64,000 bases of DNA from Datnioides undecimradiatus (taxonomy: Eukaryota; Chordata; Actinopteri; Lobotiformes; Datnioididae). The stretch is taken from assembly GCA_008933995.1 (NCBI GenBank), contig WARS01000010.1, forward strand, positions 12,740,996 through 12,804,995. Direction: 5' to 3'. Under the pieces are notes generated by a model, which was not told where the DNA came from, did not search any database, and was given only the letters and a program-made list of their open reading frames with translations. The position numbers were made by a program, and so were the translations under genes. Below, piece after piece: positions 35,405-47,707 of this stretch (its first letter is position 1; each line of letters starts with the position of its first letter).

Positions 35405-38400
35405 GTAGGTGGAGCTCGTGGTTGCAGAATTCTCCCTCTTTCAACCATAATTATTTGTGAGTTGTCAAAGGTGACTGCCAGACATGTTGATATGGAGAAA
35501 CTGAGTTTGTAGGTTTAAATTTTACTGACAGTAGATCTGCAAGCAGTATGTGGGACTTTCAGACTGCAAATATGTTTTGTGATAAGAAGTAATATATGAA
35601 TGAATAGTTTAGACTTGCTTCCCTTTAGTCATTTTAAAACAGAAACTCATAATATTTCAGGTACAATGCAGAGGAAACAACTGAGATCTAAAAAAAATAT
35701 GATGTGAGCCTGCTTTTGGTTGCAATTGGTTCGGCAGTCCAGCCATGTGAATGGTCCATTGCAGCTGTGAACTCCCCTGATAAAGACTGAGTGCCGAAGG
35801 GTTTACATGGGTGCAGAAGGTTGAGTAAGAAAGATGACGTCTTGGTCAAGTGCTGTCTTTTGTCTGTACTTGGTGGCTTTGTGAGCTACAGTGAGGCACA
35901 CACAGACAGCCAACAATCCAAAGTTTCACCTTTCACACAGCATCTCAGTCCTAATCTTGTAGTGTTACTGTATTGTGATAAAAATACTACAAACGTCTCC
36001 AGTTGCATAGACATGCATGGATCATGGGTGTGTTGGTCTGTTGATGAATCTGTGATCTGTTCATTCATTTACTGAACGCTTCATTTGCAGATTCCAGTCA
36101 GTTTCAAACAAGATTTGTTTGTCTGGTCTAACCTTGCAAATAGCTTAGCTAGGAAACCTCTAGCAGCTGAGGCAGACTGAAAGGAGGAGTGTCAGACAGC
36201 GAGAGGAGAGAGTGAAAGAGTAAGAATGAAAAGCTGCGAGACGTCGACAGCAGCGGAGCAGCCCACCCGTGGGCTACTTGTCATTCCATGATAGTAGTGT
36301 CTGTCTGGTTGTGTTGGTCAAATACAGTGTGCTTACAGATACAGACCCACACCAAACTGTACAGTATGTGTGCATTGATTGACTTAGCAGAGTGAATACT
36401 GGGACAACAGGTATGTTACCATTGTATTTGTGGACACAGGTGGCCGTCTTCATGTGCGACTGACCGTGTCTGATCACGTGCATACAGCACAATGAGCTCG
36501 CATCATGAGGTTGTATAGTAGCTGAGTCTCCAGCTGGCATGTGGAAGAAGGGCCAGGGCGGCGCAGCTCATTACAGCTGATCGAGGCTCTGTCTTTGTCC
36601 AGCTTCATTTTCTCAAGCTCCTCGTTTCCTTCATTTTCTGTTCTGTTTACAAAGCCACCTCTTTCTAGCTCTTTCTTCTGTCTTCCTGTTGCTCTGAATG
36701 CTCATTAGATTTCTTGGTAAAGGCAGGCAGAGCCAAGATGGCTGCAAGCAGGTCACGGTCACGTCAAATGATGGCCGTCGCCGAGCCAAAACTGGGTCAC
36801 TGGCTGGGATGTATGGCCCAGTATGGCTGTGCCTCCCATAATGACCATCTTCATCCTACTTTGTCTCTGTCTCACTCTTTTCTCTCTCTCTTTTTGTCCG
36901 TGTCTTTGTCCCTTTCTTCCTCTCTTTGCTCGCACGCCGTGGTTGGTTTTGCCGCCCACCACAAAGCCGAGAGTAGCAGAGGCTGCCAGCCTGGCCACTG
37001 GAGTATTAAAGGGGCAGTGATCTTTATTTCCTCCCCCTGAAGTCTGAGCAGGAGCGTGGCAGAGTCATCGAGCCACAGGCTGTGTCGCATTCATGCATCT
37101 GTTTGCTTTCTTACCAAGGTCATGGAAAGATGTCTCTTGCTCCTGTTGTTGTGTTCAAACCTCTTGTATCCAGTGAATAGAGCTTTTTCTTGAACCAGCA
37201 ATCTGTTCACCTGAGCAGTGACGTGATAAAGGCAATCCGTGCAGCTCTGCTGTATGAGCTGCACATGTGGAGCGTACTATAGCTCGGTCCTCCCCCTGTG
37301 TCTCTAGGGGGATTGTGCTTAGTAAGGATAAGCAGATCTGAAACAAAGAAAGAGAAAAAGGAGGGTGGGTGTGGCAGAGAGAAGAAGTGTGAATAGATGT
37401 GGAGTTCATTTAGGGTAGAGGCAATAAACGATTGAAAGAACCTGAAAAACAGAGAGAAAGGAGGAAGAATGGGTTTCAGTGGAAATGAAACTGCACAGAG
37501 CAGAGATACAGATGGTTCAAAGCAAGCGATTCAAATGAAGTTGAACTCAAAGAGGTCAGAGTTCAGTCCATCAGCTTGCATTTCAGCAGGAGCAAAGCGA
37601 ATCCCACGCTAACCATATGCCCCCAGTCAGAGCGTAGATCTCCTCTCATGTCGTTATTTGTTATGTCACTTATCTTTGTCCCGTGATATTGTCTGGTTTC
37701 AGGCCGCTCCTCAGCTGCCTTCACTCTCAGAATTAAGCAGATAATGTCACATAACGTTCTGTCGGGCACATTGAGCTGAATCCTCTCTCCGCCGGCGGCC
37801 CTGCGTTGGTTTGTAGTAAATGTCTTTGGGGCGTGAGGATGTGCCTGCTTTTGTTGAAGGCTGCTACAATGGTGAAGTGTTTGTTTACATACTTGTTTGT
37901 CTGTCTGCACGTTGGCGTGCACGTTGGCGTGGCGAGAGATGTGTGAAGATGTTTCTCTGAATGTATCTGCATACTGAGATGTCTCTCAGTAGATAAAGCC
38001 ATTTAGAAATTGCCTTGTCATGGTTATAATGTCAGCAATTCAGAGGAGCCTTAACCCACTTGAAAATGTCAATCTATAGCTTGTACAGCCCAGATATACA
38101 GTGCCCGTGTCATCAGCTTGTACATACAGTGAATAAAAACCCAATGCAGTGGCTCAAGGGCTTCTGCATACACACTGCAGACTCTGTATCAGAACTGAGT
38201 GTCACTGGGTCTTTGGTTTGTCTCCTCAGACAGCCAAACAGAGGGGCTGCCACTTCAGATAGCACAAAGTCCAGTCTCCACTCTGTTACCACTTCACAAC
38301 CACTCTCGAGCGTCCGTGGCGTTTGATGTGCCACCAAAGGGCAGCGATCGAGTGTGGCTCTCACTTCACAACGAGTGCTGTTGTCAATGCTGACAAACTC

Positions 38401-41400
38401 CAGAGAGCTTCAAGTGTTGTGCAGCAAAGAGTGACGGGGTTTTAATGAGACGGCGTCTGTCAGAGCTCATTTGCATAATCCACTTGAGGAGCCAACTGAA
38501 GGCCGTACAGTTTGGTCCTGATTAGATGTATTAATGACTTTTTCGCTTCATCATTTAGTGTATCACAAAAGCACGACAAAAATAAGGATATTCCCAAGTA
38601 TATGCACATTTCATGCAAATGAATAAATCCCAGTTATTGCTGTACAAATATCCTACAAGCTCTTTTTGACCTACATTTCTAAAATATAAGAAAGCTTAAA
38701 AAACTTTTTTTTATGTGAGAAAAGAGCAGTCGGCATATTTTAGCATATTAATAAGATGAAAAATACTGAGTCTAGGTGGTGCTCTCCAGGAGAGTCTTGG
38801 CTTAACGGGCCTAAATGAGCTGTAAGTGTTATCATTATGCTAATGAAACCTTCAAATGAATTGGCTCACTGCACCCAGATGCTCACTGTTCTCGGCTGTC
38901 CTGAGCCATATATTATACAAGAGTTAGGCGACCCCGGGGCGTCCCGGTGCCTCGGCAGCTCTGCTAATGCAGCAGGTTGAGATCCAGCGTAAAGCGTTAT
39001 CAGAGGCGGAGCCGGGCTTTGTCACGCACACAGAGCAATGGCACGTTGCAACGCCTTCCAGTTCTTGTAACAGCAGCAACGCTGTTGCCATATGAAGGCT
39101 CAGACTAAAACATACATGGGCTCCACCTTCTGCAGAGACAAGAGGATGAAGGCGATAACACTGTGCACCATGCACCATCTTCATGTCAGTGTGTATCTTA
39201 CTATTGGCTGAACCAGGTCCACGATATTCATCAAGTTTAATTATACACCTCTGTTTAAAGGCTTTAGCTGTACATCCTTAATTAAGCGCAGTCTACACAC
39301 ACTCACAGTCCTGAGAATCATCAAACCCCGCGTGGGTTCACCATGGAGAAGCAGGGCCTTCAAAGATAGCTCCTCTTATTGCGTGCAAATATTAGATCCA
39401 TATTGTCCTGGCAGCAGTTCTGGAGTTATTGCTGACATCATGCTTGACCTCCAGCGTAACAGCATGTTCTCATGAAGTATTTCCCTCAGTAATATCCCCA
39501 TCATCAACCTGCACCCTGAAGGCCCACTGTGATTGATGCCTCCAATCACAGGCCCTGTCAATAATTAATGCCCCTCTCTGGGGAGGCGAATGGCGGCTTT
39601 CTCCTTTGTCTCTTCTTGTTGCTGGATAGTCCGTTGCTCGAGGGGCTTTTAGTACTTTCTCCATCACATTCGCTGGTATCATTTACTGAAAATCACCAGG
39701 TCACAATAAATAAAAAGGATTGTTAATTAAAAAAGGGGGGAGGTTGACAAAGGGACAGCGAAGAACAGGGTTGAGGTAAGGAACTGAGTGAACACAGGCG
39801 GGAGCGTGAGAGTCACTTCTTGCTTAAATGACGCTGCGTTCATCAGGTTCTCCGCAGCTGTGACACGTATCAGATTTCTGCCCTAATTAGAGAACCAAGC
39901 TGATCTCCTGAGCCTCTCGTTGTTTACGGCGCTGAAGTGAAGCCATCGTTTGTTCTTGTTTTTTACCTCCCATTTCTTCCCTCTTGCTCCATTTCCTTTG
40001 TCTTGTCACACCGTTGTCGGCCTTTATTTAGGTCAGTATTGTTTCCTTGTGTATAGTCACCTATTTGTGTTCACTCTGTTCGGTCTGATGTCTGTCACTG
40101 CTCCAGGTCCGGGGTCGCTGTATGTTATGCAAGCTAACAATGTCATTTCATTCTCCTCAAAGCCTCCTTACACCCCAGTTCCCTTGTCTCGTTCCTTCCT
40201 TCCCTTCCTATCTTGTCCTCCTTCAGTCCCTTTAATACTATCCTCCAATTACAAGTTCATTCTAAAGGTCGATACTCAAATGGTAGAATTTTCCCGAGTA
40301 GCTTTAAAGCTGAAGCAGACAGAAAAAGAACAAAACTTATAAGACAGGACATGCATAAACACTCTTCACCTCCGTGTTTCCTCTTCATTAGTCTTCTTGA
40401 GCTCCTTCTGTCCACCCACTTATCTTCAAATCGGCTAATCAACATTTCCCACGCTGCCTCCCAAGGCCACCCTGCTCTCTGCCTCTGCTTCTTTTTACAT
40501 TCTCAGCTCTCTGACGTGATTTCTCCATTATCTGACTCTCTGCACAAAACAACAGGACTCATGTGAGGCGGCAGGGTGAATGAGAATCTGTTGGTCTGAT
40601 GGAATCTTTTGGTACAGTAGTTAGTGAGGCCAGGAAGTGAAAGCAGAGGCACCATTGTAATACTTTATAATTCATAATGCGGCCCTCAGTGCTAGTGTAT
40701 TGTAGCCATCATGTTACTAGTTAAGAGGATGCCATATGAGCTGGAAAGGATAGGTGTAAGTTGTTCTAAAAACGATGGAAAGTTCATTATTGTGGCTCTG
40801 CCTGTTGAAATGACCCACTGCAAGCCTGTGGACGCACATTACAGCCCTGATACCGCTCTGAATCTCTTTCCTTGTCTATATTATAACCCAAACTCAGAAC
40901 CTTAGTCCTTTCCTTCATTAACCTTCCTCAACCTGCGTCAAGCTTACAGAAAGACGCCATGAGTTGTGTTTGTCTGAAGTCCACCTCCTCCTGTTACTAA
41001 CCTGGCTTAAAGTATTACTTTGACTAGTACGTTTGTACTGTTATTTACAATGACTTTGATGTGTTGATTCTTCTGAAATCTGGTACAACGCAGTGGGCAC
41101 TGTGGTCAGCTAATTTCTCATTTGGTATGATTTTTTAAAACAGTTTATGAAAAAATATGTGTAAAACTATGACAAAAACATCTTAAAAGTGACTTTATTA
41201 ATTTAAAAAAAGATCCCAAACCAGGAGATCTGCTACAGATCTTCCCACCTACACACTATCTTTATGTGATACTGTATTGATGGACCCAAAGACCCCTGAG
41301 AGTGAAATGATCTGCTGGTGGCGTAGATATCATCGCATCCTCGCTTGCTGTGGTAACCTGGGCAACCGAAAGAGTTTTCATTATGAGCAGTTTCTGCCTC

Positions 41401-42472
41401 ATCAGATGGCATCTGACTGTGGAGACCGGTCAGCACAGATGGAGAGTAAGATGACAGATCTCAGTCAGTTAAACATGCAATGTGTAAAAAGAAATCAAAG
41501 AATGTAAGAAGACAGGTGCAGAAAATGGAAACAGTATAAAACATGTAATGTAATCGATCAGTGAGAATGTGAAGGCAGACAAAAGCAGAGATGGTCTGTC
41601 AAAGGCAAAGGGGGAAACGTTTGTCTTCAGTTTGTGAGGTTCAATCATGTCTGACACCCTCATTGTGTGTTTGGGCTCTCTGCTCCAGGCACATGTCTCT
41701 GCTTGGTCTTTTAACTCATACAACAGTCTTACGTGCGGATCATACAGATCACTCTGCTCAGAGAACAGGTACTGCTTCAGTGAAGCGTGTAGGAGCACAG
41801 GACACCAACTTATAGAGATCTGGGGAAAGAGAGCTGTCTTTGAATCTCTAGAGAAACATTTTCTTCTCAGTGGTTTCAGATAAAATACAAATGTTTTTTC
41901 AGAACAAATCGCTTCTTTATATCAGACTGATAGCAGCCTGTACAGAGTCAGTCATCTATTCTCCCAGCGGTAAAACGTTCTGTTTACAGTGTCAACAGCA
42001 TTGCATCCAGTATAGGCAGACACATGTCACTCAATAAGTAATAATCACTGTTATCACTGTGCTTCCAGTTGGGCAGATAAGCAGTGTACTCAGGACCATG
42101 ATGCAGAGATGCAGGCTCGCATTCACTACATTCATAGAACAGAATTCACACATTCTCACTGTTGTCTTTAAAGACTTTCACGCCAGTGTCTTTGTAAAGC
42201 TGAAGAGTTCAGTTTGAACAGGAGAAGGACTGCATTTTTATCGTTCCAGATCATTTATGTGTGTGCCGAGCCTGGTCCACTTCACAAAATATTATCCAGC
42301 AACCAACAGCAGCAATGAACAGCTGTGGTTCACCTGCACAGCGCTGCAGAAGAAAGTGCAGGGTGAATAAAAGCAGCACAGGACAATGGGATATTTCATC
42401 AAACTCTCCTAGCTAATCTATTATTGCTATGTATTCTGTGTGATTCCTAATTAAAATCACTTTTCTCTGTAG
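35405..42472. other. map4 intron
   Basis: A 7 kb intron. A sparse set of POU-octamer motifs (38469-38476, 38613-38620, and a near match at 38837-38844) and AT-rich homeobox-type sequence at 39240-39900 suggest possible enhancers. A 9-bp perfect inverted repeat is at 37239-37264. An X-box-like motif is at 41353-41366. No coding exon is supported, and none is required because the flanking exon phases match. Confidence 0.7.
41353..41366. promoter_or_regulatory. X-box-like motif in map4 intron
   Basis: GTAACCTGGGCAAC resembles the RFX X-box (two half-sites around a 2-bp spacer), with an A at the third position that departs from the stricter consensus. It is an isolated motif and may be chance. 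Confidence 0.2.
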
Positions 42473-43632
42473 TGAAATCGGACCCGATGGAGAAGACCGA
42501 GAAGGAGGACAAGCTGGAGGAGAATGTAAAGAAGGTGGACCTGTTTGACCCCCTGGATAAAGCTGAGCAGAAGAGCGTGAAGGTTGAATTCGCAAGCAGT
42601 GAGGCTCCATCCAGCGTGCAGAAGGAGACGGAGAAGGAAAACCTGATTGAGATGCAACAAGAGAAGGAGAAAGAGGCCGACAACATGAAAGAGAAGGAGA
42701 AAGAAGCAGAAAAGGTGAAGGAGAAAGATAAAGAGGCAGAAAAGGTAAAAGAGAAGGAGAAAGAGGCCGAACAGGTGAAAGAGAAGGAGAAAGAGGCAGA
42801 AAAGGTAAAAGAGAAGGAGAAAGAGGCTGAACAGGTGAAAGAGAAGGAGAAAGAAGCAGAACAGGTGAAAGAGAAGGAGAAAGAAGCAGAACAGGTGAAA
42901 GAGAAGGAGAAAGAAGCAGACAAAGTGAAGGAGACAGAGAAACTGGCAGAAAAGGTGGAGGACAAGAAGGAGGCAGACAAGGGGAAAGAAAAAGAGACAG
43001 AAAAAGTGGAGCCAGTGCAACAGAAGGCAGAAACAGAGCAGAAAATACACAAGGTAGAAGAATCACCAGATAAACAGGTGAAGACTGTGGACAAGACAGA
43101 AAAAGTAGAAACCACAGTGGAGAAAACTGAGAATGTGGAAAAGGTGGAGAAAAACGAAAAGTCCAAAGTGGAAGAAAGAGCTGAGAGCACAAACAGTGAG
43201 AAGGTCGAGAAACCAGAGGTGAAGGAAGGTAAAGAGCAGCTCCTGGACAACGTGGAAAAGAGCCCAGAGCAACAGGTGACTCCTGTCAAGCTGGATACCA
43301 GGGATGACAGTCTGGAGAAGAAGGCTGAAACAGAGATGAAGACGACCGCAGAGGTGGAGGAAGCCAAGAAAGAAGAGGCCAAGACCGGCAACGAGGACAA
43401 GGTGGAGAAACCGTCTGAGAAGCCGGCGGAAGAACCACAGAAGAAGAGCGAGAAGGAAGAGAAGCAGGACAAAACCCAGGCTGACAAAAAGACTGTGGAG
43501 AAAAAGGATGAGAAGAAGGACAAGGCTGCAAAAGCAGACGGAGGAGACAAGACCAAAAAAGCGAAACCTGCAGCTAACGGAAGCAGCGCCACGCCGAGCA
43601 AAGAGCTGGGAGGTGCAGACAAGAAGACAAAG
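42473..43632 (+). CDS. map4: map4 exon, Glu/Lys-rich charged region
   Basis: A 1160-bp exon with acceptor ttttctctgtag and donor aaag/gtagga. It begins by completing a split codon (VKSDPMEKTEKEDKLEENVKK) and ends phase 0. Of its 387 codons most are Glu, Lys, Val, Asp or Ala. The middle contains tandem decapeptides VKEKEKEAE(K/Q), followed by less regular E/K-rich sequence such as VEKTENVEKVEKNEK. This pattern favours a long charged single helix or coiled coil in the projection region. The exon can accept the splice from 35404, 16779 or 11079, since all end phase 1. Long open frames on the opposite strand here are mirror images of the E/K codons. Confidence 0.9.
42655..42954 (+). repeat. Coding minisatellite, 30-bp units
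   Basis: About ten tandem 30-bp units within the exon: a degenerate first unit (QQEKEKEADN), eight close copies at 42685-42924 of (V/M)KEK(E/D)KEA(E/D)(K/Q/N), and a degenerate last unit (VKETEKLAEK). Adjacent units at 42805-42894 are nearly identical in DNA as well as protein, which points to recent unit duplication. Confidence 0.93.
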
Positions 43633-44403
43633 GTAGGATACGGTGGTGTTCCTCCTCACACACTGATGTCACCTACAGAATCTGCTTTCACCAAGCGTGG
43701 GTCAGGCTGTTTGAGTAGGATCGCAACCTGATCCACTGGGTTATGATGTCAGAGCATACATACACACTGCACACTAGTTAACAATGCATGCTCTCCTCCT
43801 CCTTCGTGGTCCATCAAGCTTCGACATGGTGAAGAGAATCTTGGTTCTGCCAATGTGTTAGCAGCCACCCAGCTCTGAGCTATCACAAGCACATACGTCC
43901 TTACCTGATCTTCCATCAGCTGATCAGGTCTTGGTGTTCACCTTAAAGACCCTGACCCTAAAGGAACCAACATGTTTGATATCCTCAGCCTTTGTGTCGC
44001 TTACATCCCTCGTTAAGTCACATGACTAATTGTCGGGCTCAGATGTGACCTTGGTGGAGCGCTAACTGTTGGTGAAAGCGGTTGAAGAGTTTGCTGACAG
44101 GTTAATGTTGTGGGTGAGTTTAAATGACAGACAGCCATCCATCATGCATGCTGCTGAAGCTTCTTCTGCTCCTCCCTGCTGTATACACGCAGTTAAAACA
44201 CAGAGCCATAAAACAGTATTAACAGCCAAACATTAGCCCCAATGCTAATTATTATTTTGCCACATTCTGATCATTTGTTTTATGATTATAATGTGCTGCT
44301 TAACTTCCCTGCATTATCATTGCGCATCACCCTTATTTTTTCCTTTTCTTTGCTCTCCCTCCTTATTTTGCCCTCCATCATATGTCCCGGTACCACATCG
44401 CAG
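43633..44403. other. map4 intron
   Basis: A 0.77 kb intron; the previous frame runs on to a stop at 43729-43731 if it is retained. A T-rich tract precedes the next acceptor. Nothing else is seen. Confidence 0.8.
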
Positions 44404-44646
44404 CCTGCTGCCAGGCCGGCCAAACCGGCCACTGCTGCTGCCAAAACGCGGCCGAGTAGCACAGCCGCTGGTGGTTCAGTCCCCGCTAAGCGCCCCACAC
44501 CATCCACCACCTCCACCATAGACAAAAAACCAACCACAGCCAAGGCACCATCCACAGCCGCCGCGGCTCCAAAGCGGCCATCCACAACATCCACCAGCCG
44601 CCCTGCATCCTCAGCCACGGCCACTCCGCGTGATGTCAAACCCAAG
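44404..44646 (+). CDS. map4: map4 exon, Pro/Ala/Thr-rich basic domain
   Basis: A 243-bp, phase-0 exon (81 codons) with acceptor ccacatcgcag and donor aag/gtaagt. The peptide PAARPAKPATAAAKTRPSST then KRPTPSTTSTIDKKPTTAKA and TATPRDVKPK is the basic, proline-rich region that precedes the tubulin-binding repeats. IDKKPTTAK matches IDKKPTSAK in the mammalian MAP4 proline-rich domain. Such regions strengthen microtubule binding and carry Ser/Thr-Pro phosphorylation sites (family knowledge). Confidence 0.9.
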
Positions 44647-45857
44647 GTAAGTTGTAAGCTGTCAGGTCTGTCTAAGACCTTCCATCTGACCTGAGATACA
44701 CGGAACATCACGCTTGGATCCACAAAGGAGTTTCTCCACACTTCAGCCACGCAGGCCCTGGGATGGATCCAAACTGACCAGATTTCACGTTTGTATTGTG
44801 GGTTTGAGTGCGAACACTGTTAAATGCGTAACTCTCGTTCTTGTTTGGGGCTCACAGAAATCTGTTTCCCTCTCAGTCGGTGGATGTGACCATCTGCTCT
44901 CAGTGCCTTTTAGCATGCACAGACTCACAGTGGTGTATTATAACACTCTGATGAGTCTTGGTCAAAGGGTACAGCTGCATATGTAGTCAAACCTCAGAAC
45001 CATGAAGTGCATCTTCTTAAGTGAACCCAGCTACAGCATCCTTTATAACTGGCCTGGAGATGGTTGTTTACAGTAATTCATTTATTTATCATATTCAGTC
45101 AAATGCTCAGAATTGTGGCCTTGTCAGTAAGATATACACTACTAAACCACATTTCCTGTTTCCGATTCCTGCGTCCCATGTCAAACTCTGCTCTCTTCCC
45201 CATGTTTCCTGTTTTATCTACATTCAAATTCTCCATTAAAGTAGGAAAATGCCCCAAAATTTAAAAAAAAACAAAAACAAACTTTACCTTCCCTTTACCC
45301 CCCTCCTTGACATCAGTATCTTTGCATCAGTATGTTACAATCATTTGTAAAACGGGGAACAACATTTTCTGTCAGTCGTCTCTGTGCTCTCGCTTCTGTC
45401 CCCCTCGTCCGGTGGCCTCCTTAACTGCAGCCAGAGTGACACCACAATCGGTTAATTAACAGCCTTTATTTAGCCTCCCAGAGCCCAGGGGTGCAGGGTG
45501 ACTCAGTTCAGCGAGGCCAGCGTGATGGCTCAGCTGTATGTGGAGCGTGGCATCATCCACGGGGTTAAGGGAGGGGAGATGTGCTGCTGAATGAAATCTA
45601 CAATCCTCAAGGAGCGCCCCGGACTCGGTTTACACGCTGCGCTCATCAGGGCAACATCTTTGACCTGAATTTCTCAGCGAAGTCACCGAACATTTGCCTG
45701 AGCCGATGGCCACACACACAGTTCTTTCTGACCCACTTTAGGTCTAACAGTTGGGTTTGTTGATGATGGTTCCGTTGCTTTCACTGCTGCTGTTGGTGCC
45801 CCCGTCCTCTCCCCACCTGACGTCTCCCGTGTTCTTATCTGTCCTCCCTCTCCTCAG
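44647..45857. other. map4 intron
   Basis: A 1.2 kb intron ending in a good pyrimidine tract (gtcctccctctcctcag). A moderately GC-rich block at 45480-45640 stands out but has only short open frames. No gene is supported. Confidence 0.8.
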
Positions 45858-46041
45858 ACAACTGCAGAGAAGCGCCCCCCTGTGCCAAAGGCCAGCACTG
45901 CCACCTCGAATCAAACAGGCTCTTCCGCTGCCACCAAAAATGGAGCCGCCACCACCACGGTGGCCAGCAAAACTGCCACATCGGCGCGCACAACGGCGTC
46001 CACTCGCACCACTACCACCACCGCAGCCAAAAAGCCTCTGG
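45858..46041 (+). CDS. map4: map4 exon, Ala/Thr-rich basic domain
   Basis: A 184-bp exon, phase 0 at start and phase 1 at end, with donor ctgg/gtacag. The peptide TTAEKRPPVPKASTATSNQT runs into an Ala/Thr-rich stretch with regularly spaced Lys and Arg (TTASTRTTTTTAAKKPL). It continues the basic, disordered region before repeat 1. The donor has A at +3 and C at +4 and is weaker than most here, which may allow skipping together with the next exon. Confidence 0.88.
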
Positions 46042-46232
46042 GTACAGCAGCCGTGCTCGCTCACAGACGGTCTTGTTGATCCAGATTTACATGTGTAGCT
46101 CTTATTTATCTTTGACATGAATAAAATAAGTGCTTTCACCGCATTTCCTGGTATATTTAGGCAATAAAGTTTCATGTTTGATCCAAACGTCTGTCCTTTG
46201 CAACAACTGCACAGTCATCATCTGTGTTTCAG

Positions 46233-46295
46233 CCTCTAAGACAGACAGCAAACCGGGAGAGGAGAGGAAGCCGGGCACCCTGAGGACTTCCGCAG
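46233..46295 (+). CDS. map4: map4 small exon, basic domain
   Basis: A 63-bp symmetric phase-1 exon: the split codon becomes Ala, then SKTDSKPGEERKPGTLRTSA. Acceptor atctgtgtttcag and donor cag/gtaaca. It can be skipped without changing the frame. It joins the neighbouring phase-1 exons on both sides, which is the main support for such a short exon. Confidence 0.82.
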
Positions 46296-47408
46296 GTAAC
46301 ACAGCACGTCCAGCGCAACATACAGGACACGCTCAAAGCACACTCATCTTCTGCCTGTAGCCGGTCATTCAACACAGCAAATTCACACAAATATTGAAAT
46401 AAATACTCTGCTGCTCTAATGTTACACTTCCCTCATAACCTTAAGGCTAATTAAAAGGCTCAGACACTGTGTTAGGCAGTTTAATATACTAGATCAGTTA
46501 ATATAGTTTGTCTTTAAGGATTAATGGACAGACCTTTGCAGTCCAGGAAATGATCTCAAGTGATGAGTGTTACACAAAATCCCAGATAGCTGGTGCCATT
46601 ACTTCCAGCTCTGTAATGTCCACCCTCCCTCTGTGCTTTCAGCTCTCCGTCTTCTTCTCTTCTTCGCTCTCCTCTTCTGTAATCCTTCCCTCCGTTTTGC
46701 CTCCCTCTCTCTCTTTCGTCCTCCTGTCGACAGATTAGCTTACATTTTGGCAACAGGAGAGCTGTCAGCAGGACTGTGGCTCTGTAACACACTATGTCCG
46801 ACCATGACAATGCCGGGCAGGATCGTAGAGGGAGAGAGGCTTTATTGCTGAAAGGCCCCCGAGAGTTAAAAACCTTCACCGCAGCAGTCTGTGGATTACT
46901 GTCCTCTTGCTGTTGACAGGAGTTTGAAGCTCCTGCTGATACAGCCTGGGGTTGTCTTAATCTGCCAGGGTTCATGCAGCAAGTCAAATCACTCTTTAGA
47001 AACACGGAGGAGAACGGGAGGATTTCCTCAATTAAACACGTCTTAACAGGAGCTGGAGATACAGCAAAGGCTCTCAGGGAGGACTGACAGCAGGACACAT
47101 GGCTCAGCAGGCCGCAGAGGAAAAAAGCTGACATGTAGCAGAATGTTTGCGAATTGACGGGTTCTGGTGCAAATGTAGCACTGCTCAGTGACTTAGCACG
47201 CTGAAGCGAAGGGGGAGACGCGTTCACTCAAACCAGACTTCTGAGTTTGCATCCTGTTCTTCCTGTGAGCAGCCTGACCAAAAGTGCAGAATCAACTCTG
47301 AGCTCCAGCTTCATACACACACACATACATGGCTCATCATGCACAAACATGAGAATGCCATCTTCATGGTCAAGTTGGATATTTAGTTTTGCACTCCTCC
47401 TCCCTCAG
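46296..47408. other. map4 intron
   Basis: A 1.1 kb intron with CT-rich segments at about 46620-46730 and just before the acceptor. A long open frame on the opposite strand here has no recognisable motif. Confidence 0.8.
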
Positions 47409-47707
47409 CTGACTCGACCAAGTCCAAGACCACCACCGCCGCCCGCAGCTCTGCCTCCACCACCGCTGCGGCTCGCACTCGTCCCGCAGCAGCCAAACCG
47501 GCCACGCCATCTTCCACCGCTGGCACAGCACCGGAGAAGAAGCCCCCCGTGCCCCGCGCCGCCCGGGCCACCTCCTCAACCACAACCACTACCACCACCA
47601 CCACCTCTAGGACCACAGCTCGCCCCAGCACGGCCCCCGACATCCGCAACGCGCGCTCTAAGATCGGCTCTACAGACAACATGAAGCACCAGCCTGGAGG
47701 AGGGAAG
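47409..47707 (+). CDS. map4: map4 exon, basic domain end and tubulin-binding repeat 1
   Basis: A 299-bp exon, phase 1 to phase 0. It starts [17 protein letters not shown], passes an Ala/Pro/Thr-rich basic stretch (including [12 protein letters not shown]) and a run of nine Thr, then APDIRNA and [17 protein letters not shown]. The last segment is the first tau-family repeat (tau: [17 protein letters not shown]). [10 protein letters not shown] matches APDLKNVRSK of mammalian MAP4. The repeats bind along tubulin protofilaments and stabilise microtubules (family knowledge). The exon boundary after PGGGK is as in tau and MAP2. Confidence 0.96.

Noticed and set aside
42447-43622. Long Ser/Phe/Leu-rich open frames on the - strand (up to 391 codons)
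   Set aside because: They lie exactly opposite the Glu/Lys-rich map4 exon. Repetitive GAG/AAG codons lack stops on the complement, so these are mirror artefacts with no family motif.
43633-43731. Extension of the Glu/Lys-rich exon past its donor
   Set aside because: The consensus-like donor at 43633 and the phase-0 match to 44404 favour splicing; the extension loses the charged composition.
45480-45763. GC-richer block with short open frames (for example at 45581)
   Set aside because: No acceptor/donor pair with the phase-0 to phase-0 fit required between 44646 and 45858, and no protein similarity.
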